A DNA stretch of 64,000 bases from the NCBI GenBank assembly GCA_019056595.1, contig CP036163.1:806001-870000 (forward strand), in the 5' to 3' direction. The position numbers and the translations under genes are program-made. Below are positions 1-9,224 of this stretch, piece by piece (the first letter of the stretch is position 1; every line of letters starts with the position of its first letter). Source of the stretch: Pectobacterium atrosepticum (GTDB lineage: Bacteria > Pseudomonadota > Gammaproteobacteria > Enterobacterales > Enterobacteriaceae). Under the pieces are notes generated by a model. That model did not search any database, was not told the DNA's origin, and was given only the letters and a program-made list of their open reading frames with translations.

Positions 1-945
1 GCCGTGCGTATGGCCGGAAAGCTGTAAATCGGCTCCGGCACGCGCGTTCTCTTTCGCCCCCGTGGGTCGATGGCTCAGCAGAACGACGGCGCTGTCGGGC
101 GATATACCCTCAAGCGCAGCACGAGTATCCGGCAGCAGTTGTTGAAAATCCGCAGCAGTGCGATCGGTGATACCCGCCAGTACAAACGCGGCATTATCAC
201 GACTAATCGACACATGTTCATTGAGCAACATCCGTAAACCCAACGCATTCAACCGTTGCACCCATTGCGTATATTCCACGTAATACTCATGGTTGCCCAC
301 GATGGCAAACACGCCGTGTGGCGCAGTCAGGTTACGCAGCGGCTCCATATCATCGTGACGGGCGCTGACGGTGCCATCGGCCAGATCGCCGGTAATCACT
401 GTTAGATCGGGCTTAAGCGCATTAGTTTTTGCTACCACTGCTTCCATCCAAGGGCGCTGCAACAGACGGCTGGCATGTAAATCCGTTAGCTGCACCAGTC
501 GGAAACCGTCCAGCGCTGGCGGCAGGTGTTTTAATTCAACCTCTACCGTGCGAACTTCAGGAACACGTACCGCTTCCCACACTCCAATAGCCGCCAGCCC
601 CATCGCCACAGCGGCAATGCCGCCACGCAGCACCATGTTGTTCAGCAGAATATTTCCAGCTGACGGGGATAAAAAACGCACCACGACGCCGAGAAGATCG
701 ACGGCCAACAGCAGGAATGCAGATATCAACAGCGCGCCGAAAGCCCATCCCAGCAGCATCAGGACGAATGCAGGCACTTCAGGCGATGCCATCGTGCCAA
801 AAAAGGTGCGCGTAATTAGGTGATGCTGTGAAACCAGCAGCAGTAACACCGCCAGCATGCGCTTTACAGGCACCCCGACACGTAAGCGCCAGACCAGACG
901 CCAGATAACATAGAGGGCAATGAGCCCAGTAATGACATGAAACAC
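1..945 (-). CDS. membrane-anchored metallophosphoesterase (3' end outside window)
   Basis: The visible 315 codons start with several hydrophobic segments (about residues 1-20, 28-42 and 58-120), followed by a calcineurin-like phosphoesterase domain. Its metal-binding signatures are readable: LTDLHA, ITGDLADG and VGNHEY. This is the YkuE/YaeI-like arrangement of an active site tethered to the inner membrane. The start is taken as GTG at 945 because it follows an AGAGAG ribosome site, and an in-frame TAA lies just upstream. The C-terminal end, which normally carries the last histidine motifs, lies outside the window. The substrate cannot be told; relatives act on lipid-linked or other phosphoesters. 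It is separated from the divergent DeoR regulator by about 260 bases. Confidence 0.85.
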   Translation of the reverse strand, partial: MFHVITGLIALYVIWRLVWRLRVGVPVKRMLAVLLLLVSQHHLITRTFFGTMASPEVPAFVLMLLGWAFGALLISAFLLLAVDLLGVVVRFLSPSAGNILLNNMVLRGGIAAVAMGLAAIGVWEAVRVPEVRTVEVELKHLPPALDGFRLVQLTDLHASRLLQRPWMEAVVAKTNALKPDLTVITGDLADGTVSARHDDMEPLRNLTAPHGVFAIVGNHEYYVEYTQWVQRLNALGLRMLLNEHVSISRDNAAFVLAGITDRTAADFQQLLPDTRAALEGISPDSAVVLLSHRPTGAKENARAGADLQLSGHTHG

Positions 946-1207
946 GGATGTTTTCTCTCTTTATCGGTGATATCGGTATATTGACGCGGACATTATTTCC
1001 CAAGGAAATGTTTATAGTGTCCACTAAGATCGTGTCAAGCCGTTTACCTCGCGGCTCACACATTGCGGATCAACGCAGTAGAGGTGTTGTGTTGCCAGAA
1101 GGGGCAGATTAACATGGCGCGATTCCCTGCTGTACACGTCACTGACCAGAGTGAAGCCTGCTAGCTGACGGCAGGTTGTGCATGATTTTGATTAACCAAG
1201 GACATTT

Positions 1208-1981
1208 ATGTTCGATTACACCGACTTTCCCGAACAACGGCAATCCAAAATCAGGCAGATCCTCAGCGAGGAAGGCAAAGTCGTCTGCACACAGCTCTCA
1301 CGCGAATTGAACGTATCCGAGCACACCATACGGCGCGATCTAAAAGAACTGGCACAATCTGGTGCCTGCAAACGCGTCTACGGTGGTGCAGTCAGCCTGC
1401 CGCCAGAAGCCATCGATTTTGCCAGCCGAGCAACCATCGACGCAGCCCAGAAAGATCGCATCGCTCAGGCCGTCATCCCACTGATAAAGCCCAACGGCTG
1501 CGTCTTCTTTGACACTGGCACAACCAATCTGGCAGTGGCGAAACAGATCCCGACGGGGCTGAAATTTACCGCAGTGTGTAATTCGCCGATTATCGCGGCG
1601 GAATTGATGCAACATCAGGATGTAGAAGTGATTGTTCTTGGTGGAAGGATCCAGAAGGAAGTCGGTGGCGCAATTGGGATCGATACGCTTAGGCAGTTGG
1701 AGAAGATGTATTTCGATCAATGCCTGCTGGGAGGCTGTGCCTTTGATGCTAATGAAGGCCTGACCGTTTTTGAATATGACGATGCGGAATTCAAAAAGTG
1801 CCTCGTAACCCGCAGCAGCGAAGTGATCGTGGCCCTCACTGCCAATAAAATCTCCGCTCTGGCGCGCTATCGCGTCGCTGAATGTGATGAGATCACCTCG
1901 CTGGTGACCGATGACGAAATCCCCCCTGCCTGCCAGAGCGTGTTAAGCGAAAAAAATCTGGATCTGATTATTGCCCGATAA
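1208..1981 (+). CDS. DeoR/GlpR-family transcriptional regulator
   Basis: A 257-residue protein with an N-terminal winged helix-turn-helix (about residues 10-62, containing LNVSEHTIRRDLKEL and the family-typical RVYGGAV). A DeoR C-terminal sensor domain follows, with the sugar-phosphate-binding signature FFDTGTTNLAVA. Family members are mostly repressors of sugar catabolism that respond to phosphorylated sugars. An AAGGA ribosome site precedes ATG 1208. It is convergent with a Cof-type HAD phosphatase, which could act on the same kind of sugar phosphate, but there is no adjacent transport operon to define the regulon. Exact orthology is not assigned. Confidence 0.88.
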   Translation: MFDYTDFPEQRQSKIRQILSEEGKVVCTQLSRELNVSEHTIRRDLKELAQSGACKRVYGGAVSLPPEAIDFASRATIDAAQKDRIAQAVIPLIKPNGCVFFDTGTTNLAVAKQIPTGLKFTAVCNSPIIAAELMQHQDVEVIVLGGRIQKEVGGAIGIDTLRQLEKMYFDQCLLGGCAFDANEGLTVFEYDDAEFKKCLVTRSSEVIVALTANKISALARYRVAECDEITSLVTDDEIPPACQSVLSEKNLDLIIAR

Positions 1982-2014
1982 TACAACGGTAGCCCCAGCG
2001 GCTGCCGGATCCAC

Positions 2015-2806
2015 TCATGAAAGCAGCAGCTTTATCGTTTTTAGTACCCCATCGTCGTCATTACTGCGGGCAATAAAATTCGCCGCGGCTTTGGTTTCCT
2101 CAAACGCATTGCGCATCGCAAAGCTGTAAGCTGCGCGGCTCATCAGTTCAATATCATTGTAACCATCGCCAAACACCATCGTTTCATCTGGCGTAATCGC
2201 CAATGTATTCTGAAGAATCTCTACGGTGTGCCCTTTGTGTACGCCAACATTGGCAATGTCGATCCAGGCCGCTTCGGAGACCACGATATAAACATGGTCG
2301 TGAAACGCATCGAGATACTTCGCCGTCTCATGACAGTGTCCTGCTGGGTCATAAACCGTGATTTTCACAAAGTCATCGGTGACGACAGCAAAACTGGGTA
2401 TCAACGTCACGTTGGTGTACGATTTCTTCACCTTTTCCAGTAAGGCTGGGCTGATCGTTTCTTTTACCATTGCTCCATTTGGAGTACAGCCGATGATCAC
2501 ATGCTGGTCGTCTACGCTTTCCAGCACGCCAATCAGACTCAACGCAAGACGGTTTTTGATGAGCGATTGGTAAATATAATTTCCCTGATGTTTGATACGC
2601 GTCGCGCTATCTCCCAGAATCCAGATGTCTTTCGCCTCATCGCCAAAAAGCGCTTCCACCCGTTCACACTGCTTACCCGTGCAGGCAGCGAACTGTACGC
2701 CCTTCTCTTTCATTAATGCATAAACCTCGGCAAACAAGGCTCTGTTGTAATCGCCATCGCTGTGAAGAAACGTGCCGTCCAGATCGGTAATTACCAACTT
2801 GATCAT
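2015..2806 (-). CDS. Cof-type HAD-IIB sugar phosphatase, YbiV/SupH-like
   Basis: A 263-residue haloacid-dehalogenase phosphatase. Motif I is DLDGTF near the N-terminus, with the two catalytic aspartates. Motif III lysine lies in VHKGHTVEIL, and motif IV is FGDGYNDIELM. The type IIB cap domain occupies the middle of the protein, as in Cof/YbiV enzymes that dephosphorylate sugar phosphates and FMN-like substrates. Start ATG 2806 has a good GGGGAG ribosome site. The gene converges on the DeoR regulator with only 33 bases between stop codons. A small imperfect stem (GGTAGCC/GGCTGCC, 1989-2007) lies in that gap, but it has no clear T-run. Confidence 0.87.
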   Translation of the reverse strand: MIKLVITDLDGTFLHSDGDYNRALFAEVYALMKEKGVQFAACTGKQCERVEALFGDEAKDIWILGDSATRIKHQGNYIYQSLIKNRLALSLIGVLESVDDQHVIIGCTPNGAMVKETISPALLEKVKKSYTNVTLIPSFAVVTDDFVKITVYDPAGHCHETAKYLDAFHDHVYIVVSEAAWIDIANVGVHKGHTVEILQNTLAITPDETMVFGDGYNDIELMSRAAYSFAMRNAFEETKAAANFIARSNDDDGVLKTIKLLLS

Positions 2807-3167
2807 TCCACTCCCCTTTCAGATTGTACGTACACAGATAGCCACGTGTCAGGCTGGGAATAGCCCACCTGAACAAGGAAAAACATCGCTTTTTCACAGT
2901 GTGCTAAATGATCGACGTGATGATTAAACGCCAATGCTCGATTAAGCTCGATAATGTATTCACCACACAGAAAAGAGCAAAATGCATACGATGAAAACTA
3001 CTTACTGTCAGATTCATTGAGATTTTACGCGAAAATTAGCATAGCATTTATTGACAATACGCAACAAGAAGCAAAATCAATCAATAATGAGCAGCGGAGG
3101 GATAGGGATAATGAAAACCGTGGCCGAGGCCACAATGAAAATAGCTCCGCAACACATTAGCGGTTCA

Positions 3168-3246
3168 AATGAAGCCGATGCGGGACGAAACCCGTACTCA
3201 GATGAGCCGCAACAGCACCATATTTTGCTGACATATCGGCTTCATT
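3168..3246. repeat. inverted-repeat element in a 600-base gene-free stretch
   Basis: Between the HAD gene and tRNA-Val (2807-3403) no credible gene is seen. The stretch is AT-rich and contains a perfect 12-base inverted repeat, AATGAAGCCGAT (3168-3179) and ATCGGCTTCATT (3235-3246). TTAGC/GCTAA extends the pairing outside it. Two smaller stems lie inside: CGGG/CCCG around 3181-3194 and CAGC/GCTG around 3213-3230. The layout resembles a small structured intergenic repeat. No second copy is in the window. Confidence 0.5.
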
Positions 3247-3403
3247 CGACGAATACGGCTAAACATTCGGCACTTGAAAGACGATGATAAACAAAGCGCT
3301 TGCCACGAACGTCGGAGCCGTCCATAATAGCGCCCATTCCAAACGCTGGAATGAAGAAAAGCATTCTAATCAAAACGTTACTGATTAAGATGTTATCTAC
3401 TGT

Positions 3404-3480
3404 ACGACCGTAGCTCAGTTGGTTAGAGCACCACCTTGACATGGTGGGGGTCGGTGGTTCGAGTCCACTCGGTCGTACCA
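3404..3480 (+). tRNA. tRNA-Val (anticodon GAC)
   Basis: A 77-nt cloverleaf with encoded CCA. The acceptor stem is ACGACCG/CGGTCGT, the D arm contains AGCTCAGTTGGTTAGAGC, the anticodon stem is CCACC/GGTGG with loop TTGACAT (anticodon GAC at 3438-3440), and the T loop is GGTTCGAGTCC. The body closely matches E. coli valV/valW. The first pair is A-U rather than the usual G-C, which is slightly unusual. It is a single copy here, whereas E. coli carries a tandem pair. Confidence 0.97.
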
Positions 3481-3715
3481 ATTCATGTTCTGTAAATATT
3501 ACCCTGCGCCCGTAGGTTAATGAATGTGAATTGAAATTTCTCTTACTCGTGTCCTGTTAATCTCATCAAAACCTATTCAAATAAGCGTTTTTACGCTCAT
3601 TTTTAGCCTGATCCTGGGCGCTAATCTAACCCGCACGACAATCCTGTTACCGACTTTGCAGCATTAACCATAATTGCACACCAATCTCTATTGATGTCAC
3701 TCATCATCAAAACAC

Positions 3716-3744
3716 TTGACGGAATAGATGATGATCATCATTAT
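3716..3744 (+). promoter_or_regulatory. candidate sigma70 promoter of the SDR/MDR pair, palindrome in spacer
   Basis: TTGACG (3716-3721) and CATTAT (3739-3744) are 17 bases apart, upstream of the short-chain dehydrogenase. The spacer carries a perfect 14-base palindrome, ATGATGATCATCAT (3728-3741), that overlaps the -10 edge, where a repressor would sit. The rest of the 3481-3903 gap shows no gene. The call rests on sequence match only. Confidence 0.4.
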
Positions 3745-3903
3745 AAAAATCAGCTCATTTCCTGTAAGAGATGATAAATCATGGCGAGTTCCCTGTCTGA
3801 CCCTTTCAGCCCACTTCAGCGCAGTCGATAGGGAGTAGAGCCGACCTCACTCAGGGCCTTAATCACCGAGCCTATGCCACGCTCCCCTTTCAAGGACAAA
3901 ATT

Positions 3904-4692
3904 ATGACGACTCGCTCCACTGTTCTCATCACTGGTGCCTCAACCGGAATTGGTGCCACTTACGCTGACCGCTTCGCTCGTCGCGGACACGATCTGGTAT
4001 TGGTCGCTCGCGACAAAGCACGCCTCGACACGCTCGCCACCCGTCTGCGGGACAAACACCACGTCGGTGTTGATGTTCTGCAAGCCGACTTGACCCGGCC
4101 CGAAGATCTGGCAACAGTCGAACGCCGTCTGGTAGACGATTCCGCAATTGACATCCTCATCAACAACGCCGGCATCGCACAGTCTGGGGGGATCGTCGAT
4201 CAAACCGCCGGTAGCATTAACCAACTGATCGCATTGAACATTACAGCGCTGACGCGACTCGCCACAGCCATTGCCCCACGGTTGGTTCAGTCCGGCACGG
4301 GAACTATCGTCAATATCAGCTCAGTCGTTGGCTTGGCACCCGAGTTCGGCATGTCAGTGTATGGAGCAACCAAGGCCTATGTACTATTCCTTTCTCAGGG
4401 ACTGAGTCAGGAACTCGCGCCCCAAGGCATCTATGTACAGGCGGTGCTGCCAGCATCCACGCGCACCGAAATCTGGTCGCACATCGGCATCGATGTCAAT
4501 ACGTTGCCTGAGGTGATGGAGGTCGACGAACTGGTGGACGCCGCCCTCGTTGGCTTCGATCAGCGTGAACTCGTGACGATCCCCCCTTTGCACGTCGCTG
4601 CACGCTGGGACACGCTGGATGCAGCACGCCAAGGCCTGCTGTCGGATTTACGTCAGGCAAATGCGGCGCAACGCTATCGCCCAGCCATTTGA
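3904..4692 (+). CDS. short-chain dehydrogenase/reductase (SDR)
   Basis: A 262-residue classical SDR. The cofactor motif is TGASTGIG (residues 10-17), followed by NNAG (87-90) and the catalytic Ser140, Tyr153 and Lys157 in VYGATK. Arg36 after the second strand suggests NADP(H) preference. An in-frame ATG 30 bases upstream is possible, but ATG 3904 is preferred because AAGGA lies 8 bases before it. The closest-looking families are oxidoreductases of unknown substrate. The gene is followed after 108 bases by a medium-chain reductase in the same direction, so the two probably share a transcript and may handle the same class of reactive carbonyl or quinone compounds. Confidence 0.85.
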   Translation: MTTRSTVLITGASTGIGATYADRFARRGHDLVLVARDKARLDTLATRLRDKHHVGVDVLQADLTRPEDLATVERRLVDDSAIDILINNAGIAQSGGIVDQTAGSINQLIALNITALTRLATAIAPRLVQSGTGTIVNISSVVGLAPEFGMSVYGATKAYVLFLSQGLSQELAPQGIYVQAVLPASTRTEIWSHIGIDVNTLPEVMEVDELVDAALVGFDQRELVTIPPLHVAARWDTLDAARQGLLSDLRQANAAQRYRPAI

Positions 4693-4800
4693 AAAAACCA
4701 GTTACCGCTAAAGCCTCTGCCAGACAGAATGGGGATATGCCATGAGCGCTGTCCCTATTTTAACCGTTACTCCTCTCTCACAGGCATAGGGCCATATATC

Positions 4801-5796
4801 ATGAAGGCATTTTTCATCAATCGCTACAAGGACACCGGCCAGATTGGTCAACTGCCTGACCCTGAGGTCGGGCACAACGACGTGTTGGTACAGGTGCATG
4901 CCGCCAGCATCAATCTGCTGGACGCCAAGATCCGTAAAGGCGAATTCAAGCTCATCCTGCCCTATCGCTTTCCGCTGGTGTTGGGCAATGATCTGGCCGG
5001 TGTGGTCGTGCGTGTCGGCCGCAATGTCCGTCAGTTTAAGGCTGGAGACAAAGTTTATGCTCGTCCCCCAGAGGATCGCATCGGTAGCTTTGCCGAACTG
5101 ATTGCCGTGAAAGAGGAAGCGCTAGCACTCAAGCCGACCAATCTCGATATGGAACAAGCCGCCTCCATCCCGCTGGTTGCCCTAACGGCCTGGCAGGTGC
5201 TGGTCGAAACTGCACAGTTAAAGAAAGGTCAAAGGGTGCTGATTCATGCAGGTTCGGGCGGCGTAGGCACTATCGCCATCCAACTGGCTAAACACCTCGG
5301 TGCGTTTGTTGCGACCACCACCAGCACCCGCAATGTCGAATGGGTGAAAAGTCTGGGTGCCGATGTTGTGATCGATTACAAAACACAGGCGTTCGAGAGC
5401 GTCCTGAAAGATTACGATGTCGTCCTCAACAGCCTAGGCAACGACGTACTCGAAAAATCACTTCAGGTGCTCAAGCCCGGTGGTCGACTTATCTCTATTT
5501 CTGGGCCACCGACACCAGCCTTTGCCAAGCAACAAGGGCTGTCTTGGTTCCTGAAACAGGTGCTACGCCTGTTGAGCCGACGCATCCGCCAGAAAGCTGA
5601 CAAGCGCGGCGTGCGCTATAACTTCGTTTTCATGCGTGCAGACGGCGACCAACTGCGAGACATCACTGCGCTGATCGAATCCGGAGTCATCAAACCGGTC
5701 ATCGACCGAGCTTTCCCATTGGAAGCAACCGCAGAGGCACTGGCTTATGCCGAGCAGGGAAGATCGAAAGGCAAGGTAACCATCAGTATTCGATAG
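4801..5796 (+). CDS. NADP-dependent medium-chain reductase, quinone-oxidoreductase type
   Basis: A 331-residue MDR-superfamily enzyme. It has an N-terminal GroES-like domain (about 1-120, with VLGNDLAGVV) and a Rossmann domain starting at HAGSGGVGTIAIQLAK (about 149-164). The zinc-binding residues of alcohol dehydrogenases are absent, so a zinc-independent quinone or enone reductase is likely. Start ATG 4801 gives the normal family length; a longer in-frame reading from 4729 would add an unrelated 24-residue leader. It lies downstream of the SDR gene and convergent with the MFS exporter. The physiological substrate is unknown. Confidence 0.85.
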   Translation: MKAFFINRYKDTGQIGQLPDPEVGHNDVLVQVHAASINLLDAKIRKGEFKLILPYRFPLVLGNDLAGVVVRVGRNVRQFKAGDKVYARPPEDRIGSFAELIAVKEEALALKPTNLDMEQAASIPLVALTAWQVLVETAQLKKGQRVLIHAGSGGVGTIAIQLAKHLGAFVATTTSTRNVEWVKSLGADVVIDYKTQAFESVLKDYDVVLNSLGNDVLEKSLQVLKPGGRLISISGPPTPAFAKQQGLSWFLKQVLRLLSRRIRQKADKRGVRYNFVFMRADGDQLRDITALIESGVIKPVIDRAFPLEATAEALAYAEQGRSKGKVTISIR

Positions 5797-5943
5797 CTCG
5801 GTGGTGCTGAATAGCAGAAGACGTTTCGCTCAGGGCACATTCGGGGGAACGTGGAAATAAGGCTAACGCCGACAATTCCTCCCCTGTTCCCGCTGCCTTC
5901 GATCCTTAAGTATCTCTATTAGTGCTTATGGACACAGAGCCAT

Positions 5944-7311
5944 TTAATCACGCAGGAGCAAGGCAGAAATTGACACGGTTGCACCAAACCCAGCCATTAA
6001 TAGCCACGCCAGACTGTATTGATCTGCATAAAGCGCCGTTCCCGATACCGCAACAAAGACAGAAACCCCTACCGCCGCACCGATTTGGCGAGCCGTATTA
6101 ATAATCCCAGTGCCTGTAGCATACTGCTTCTCAGGCAGCGCAGCCGTGCCGCCAGCCAGAAAACCCGTTTGCCCAATACCAGCCCCTGCACCTGCCAGAA
6201 GCAATCCCGGCAGGTAGCTCACCAAATAGTCAGGTTCGGAGCCTAACATGGCATACCACCAAATCCCTGCGATCAGGAAAAGGAAACCAGCCAGCGCGGT
6301 CAGTCGCTTAGGTGAAATATTTATTTTGCCCACCAGTAATGATGCCAGTACGGCAGCACCCGGACTAATACCAATACCCGCTCCGGCAATCATCGGTTCC
6401 CAGCGCCACACCTGTGTCAGGTAGAGCGAGCCTCCCAACAGCATGATCGCAAACCCCATATAAAAACAGGCCATCCCGAACGTCGCAAACGAGAAGGCCG
6501 GAGCCTGAAAAACGCGCAGATCCAGCGCAGGTGACAACACGGTTAAGCAACGCCGCACAAACAGCACCAAAAATAATGTTGCCGCGCCGAATGCCAGCCA
6601 GAGGCTTATACTCTCCGCGCCCCACACCGACGTGTACGAAATGCCCGTGACAAGGCAACCAATCCCTGCGATCAAAAGCACAGAACCCGCAATATCGGGA
6701 AATACACCGTCCGTGGCTGGGCTTTCAATCAGGTGCTTGCTAAGCCACAGCGCCACCATGACCACGGGCAAGTTGATCAGAAAAATCAGACGCCAGTCGA
6801 TCTCAACAAGCGCACCGCCCAACGTAGGACTCAGAGCGGCAGCGACCGAACCCGCTGCAGCCCAAATGCCAACCATCTGCTTGTGTCGCGTTTTGGGGTA
6901 GGTAGCAAGGAGCAAGCCAAGGCTGGTGGGGATCATCAAGGCAGCGCCTAACCCTTTTAAGCCCCGCGCGAGAATCAAAGAGACAACATTGGGTGCAAAG
7001 GCGCAGGCGGCGCTGGCTAGCGCGAAAACCAGTAGCCCTGCGATAAACACTCGCTTGCGCCCGTAGAGATCCGCCAACCGGCCACTGGGCACCAGAAAAG
7101 CCGCAAACGTGATGGTATAAGCGGTCAGCACCCATGACATAATCTGATTTGTCGCGCCGGGAAAACTGTCCCGGATGGCAGGGAAAGCCAGGTTGACAAT
7201 AAACAGGTCAAGCGACGACAGCACACTGCTCGCCCCCACGGCAACCATTACCCAAGGTGAAACACGGGTGGGTGGTTCTTCAATCATTAAGGTATTCGTT
7301 GGCTGGGACAT
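5944..7311 (-). CDS. MFS drug/metabolite exporter (DHA2, EmrB/QacA-like)
   Basis: A 455-residue polytopic membrane protein with about 12-14 hydrophobic helices. The major-facilitator loop motif GRLADLYGRKR lies between the second and third helices, and the antiporter-type motif C region is around SPTLGGALVE. Early residues LDLFIVNLAFPAI are typical of the DHA2 family of proton-driven exporters. Start ATG 7311 follows GGAGAGGAT. The AraC regulator gene ends 48 bases upstream on the same strand, so the pair looks like a regulator plus its exporter target. The substrate cannot be inferred. Confidence 0.87.
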   Translation of the reverse strand: MSQPTNTLMIEEPPTRVSPWVMVAVGASSVLSSLDLFIVNLAFPAIRDSFPGATNQIMSWVLTAYTITFAAFLVPSGRLADLYGRKRVFIAGLLVFALASAACAFAPNVVSLILARGLKGLGAALMIPTSLGLLLATYPKTRHKQMVGIWAAAGSVAAALSPTLGGALVEIDWRLIFLINLPVVMVALWLSKHLIESPATDGVFPDIAGSVLLIAGIGCLVTGISYTSVWGAESISLWLAFGAATLFLVLFVRRCLTVLSPALDLRVFQAPAFSFATFGMACFYMGFAIMLLGGSLYLTQVWRWEPMIAGAGIGISPGAAVLASLLVGKINISPKRLTALAGFLFLIAGIWWYAMLGSEPDYLVSYLPGLLLAGAGAGIGQTGFLAGGTAALPEKQYATGTGIINTARQIGAAVGVSVFVAVSGTALYADQYSLAWLLMAGFGATVSISALLLRD

Positions 7312-7359
7312 ATCCTCTCCAGACGATGGTATTTCTGGAAGAGGAGTGTGATAAATACA

Positions 7360-8205
7360 TCAGGTCGTGTATTGGACATCTGATAAATACGCCGCCGTGT
7401 ACTGCGCAGGTGTGATGCCAAATGAGCCCTTAAAGCGCCGAATAAGATGGCTCTGATCGGACAGGCCAACGGAGGCCGCTACATCAGCAGCACAGTGGCC
7501 GGATCGCAGGAGTTGTTTCGCGGCATCCAATCGTACGGCATTGAGATAGGCATGGAGAGGAAGGCCATAAGCCGCGCTAAACAATTGATTCAGTCGAACC
7601 CGGCTAAGCGCGGCGGCTTCCGCCAACACTGATGTGGTCAATGGCTCAGAAAAACAGGCGTGGATAAGTTCACGAACACGTTCGATACGAGGTTCATTAC
7701 ACACTGGTTGAGGTTTGATAGGGGTCGTTGAGTAACGTTGAAATAGCGGATTTAACGCGTCAATCATGCTGACTTCACGTGCCAGCAGATCCTGTTCACT
7801 AAAAAGTACACCATGGAGTTTTTTCAATAAAAAAACGATATCTGCATCCATGATTAATGAGTGGGTAAAGCGTGTGGTGGAAGAGGGAAAAACGTCATGC
7901 GCCTGAGCGAGATCATCAATCATCCAGGGATCGATATACACCATGCTGTAGATATAACCCTGCTCGTCACAAGGCTTCCCGTCATGCATCTCTCCGGGAT
8001 TGATGATCATCGCGCTACCCGGAGGAGCAATGAATCCCCCCTTTTCCAGAGCAACTTTTGGCGCACCAGCATCAATCGTACCCAACACAAAATAGTCGTG
8101 GGAATGGCGTTCGTACTGATGTTTGTTGAAGTAGGCGTGCAGCCCCTGCATTCCCAATGAAGGAACAGCAACAAACTTCTTCCATTCACGCTGTTGGGAT
8201 TGCAT
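7360..8205 (-). CDS. AraC-family transcriptional regulator
   Basis: A 281-residue regulator. The N-terminal half is a cupin-like AraC ligand domain (HSHDYFVLGTI and PGEMHDGKP around residues 35-90). The C-terminal half carries two helix-turn-helix motifs, the second ending in the family signature SDQSHLIRRFKGSFGITPAQY. It is encoded immediately upstream of, and co-directional with, the MFS exporter and probably controls it. The ligand is unknown. The 299-base gap between this gene and narP shows only a short interrupted repeat (TCTGATC/GATCAGA near 8220-8250). Confidence 0.86.
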   Translation of the reverse strand: MQSQQREWKKFVAVPSLGMQGLHAYFNKHQYERHSHDYFVLGTIDAGAPKVALEKGGFIAPPGSAMIINPGEMHDGKPCDEQGYIYSMVYIDPWMIDDLAQAHDVFPSSTTRFTHSLIMDADIVFLLKKLHGVLFSEQDLLAREVSMIDALNPLFQRYSTTPIKPQPVCNEPRIERVRELIHACFSEPLTTSVLAEAAALSRVRLNQLFSAAYGLPLHAYLNAVRLDAAKQLLRSGHCAADVAASVGLSDQSHLIRRFKGSFGITPAQYTAAYLSDVQYTT

Positions 8206-8504
8206 ACACTCCGCCCATGTCTGATCTGAAAATCAATCGCCCCTAGGGATCAGATTCACCCCGTCAGCCATGATTATGGCGAGTTTGCTCCCGTTAATCA
8301 TCCAGAAATATAAGGCTTTACACCGGCCTAAATGGCAACGAATTTTCCCTTGCTGTCATGCTAAAAGGCAAGAGAGCACCGCTTAGAAAAGGACAGCCAC
8401 GGCATACTGACCGCCAGCCCCTCTGGATAGAGAGGCTCCATGACTCAAGAGACGTAAATCGTTCTTTGCGGCGGGCGACAATCCACCGTTAATTAACTAC
8501 GGCC

Positions 8505-9137
8505 CTACTGCCCGCGAGTTTCCAGATAAAGCACCGTGGCGGCGACGCGGGAGCGCACGTTGAGTTTGCGCAGCATGTTGCGAATATGCACTTTTACCGT
8601 TTCTTCTGAGATATACAGCACAGCGGCGATTTGCTTGTTGGATAACCCTGAAGCCACTTCCTGAAGCACATCCAGTTCGCGCTCCGTCAATACGGTAAAG
8701 GGCGACGGCGTCTCCTTTATGGCGATACGGTGGCGCAACACGTCGCGCACCTGTTCACTGAATGCATCACTGCTACGGATAGAATCCAATAAGTGTTCTG
8801 GGGCGCTATCCTTAAGCAGGTAGCCATCGGCACCCGCGTCCATCAGCGCATAGATATCGCTGGGCGCATCGGAAACCGTCAGCACAATCACGCGAGCGCA
8901 GATCCCATCACGCCGCAGCGCGTGGAGCGTATCCAGCCCGCTTAATCCTTTCATGTTGAGATCGAGCAAAATGATATCGGGAGAATCTCGATTCGCGAGG
9001 CTTAGTGCCTCCACGCCATTGCTAGCTTCCCCAATCACGTCAAAGATGGCGTCAGTTGCCAGTAACTGACGGATTCCCCGGCGCATAAGCGGATGATCGT
9101 CGACGATCAGCACGCGATAAGATGGTTTTTCTGACAT
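8505..9137 (-). CDS. narP: nitrate/nitrite response regulator NarP
   Basis: A 210-residue NarL/FixJ-type regulator. The receiver domain has the acidic pair Asp13/Asp14, phospho-acceptor Asp59 in ILLDLNMKG and the conserved LKDSAPEHLL segment. A LuxR helix-turn-helix follows (about 145-205: LTERELDVLQEVASGLSNKQIA, then SEETVKVHIRNMLRKLNVRSR). Sequence and length fit NarP better than NarL. ATG 9137 is preferred over a TTG four codons upstream. It lies 87 bases after narQ on the same strand, so sensor and regulator are probably co-transcribed. NarP activates periplasmic nitrate and nitrite reductase genes, which are the adjacent nap and nrf operons. Confidence 0.93.
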   Translation of the reverse strand: MSEKPSYRVLIVDDHPLMRRGIRQLLATDAIFDVIGEASNGVEALSLANRDSPDIILLDLNMKGLSGLDTLHALRRDGICARVIVLTVSDAPSDIYALMDAGADGYLLKDSAPEHLLDSIRSSDAFSEQVRDVLRHRIAIKETPSPFTVLTERELDVLQEVASGLSNKQIAAVLYISEETVKVHIRNMLRKLNVRSRVAATVLYLETRGQ

Positions 9138-9224
9138 GCCCAGCCCCAATGTAATATGGATCTTATTATTTTTTATTTATGATTTATCCCTGTCATCTTT
9201 CAAGCGATATGTACGCCGCTCGAA

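Noticed and set aside
3242..3481. 79-codon minus-strand frame covering tRNA-Val
   Set aside because: It is the complement of a clear tRNA gene.
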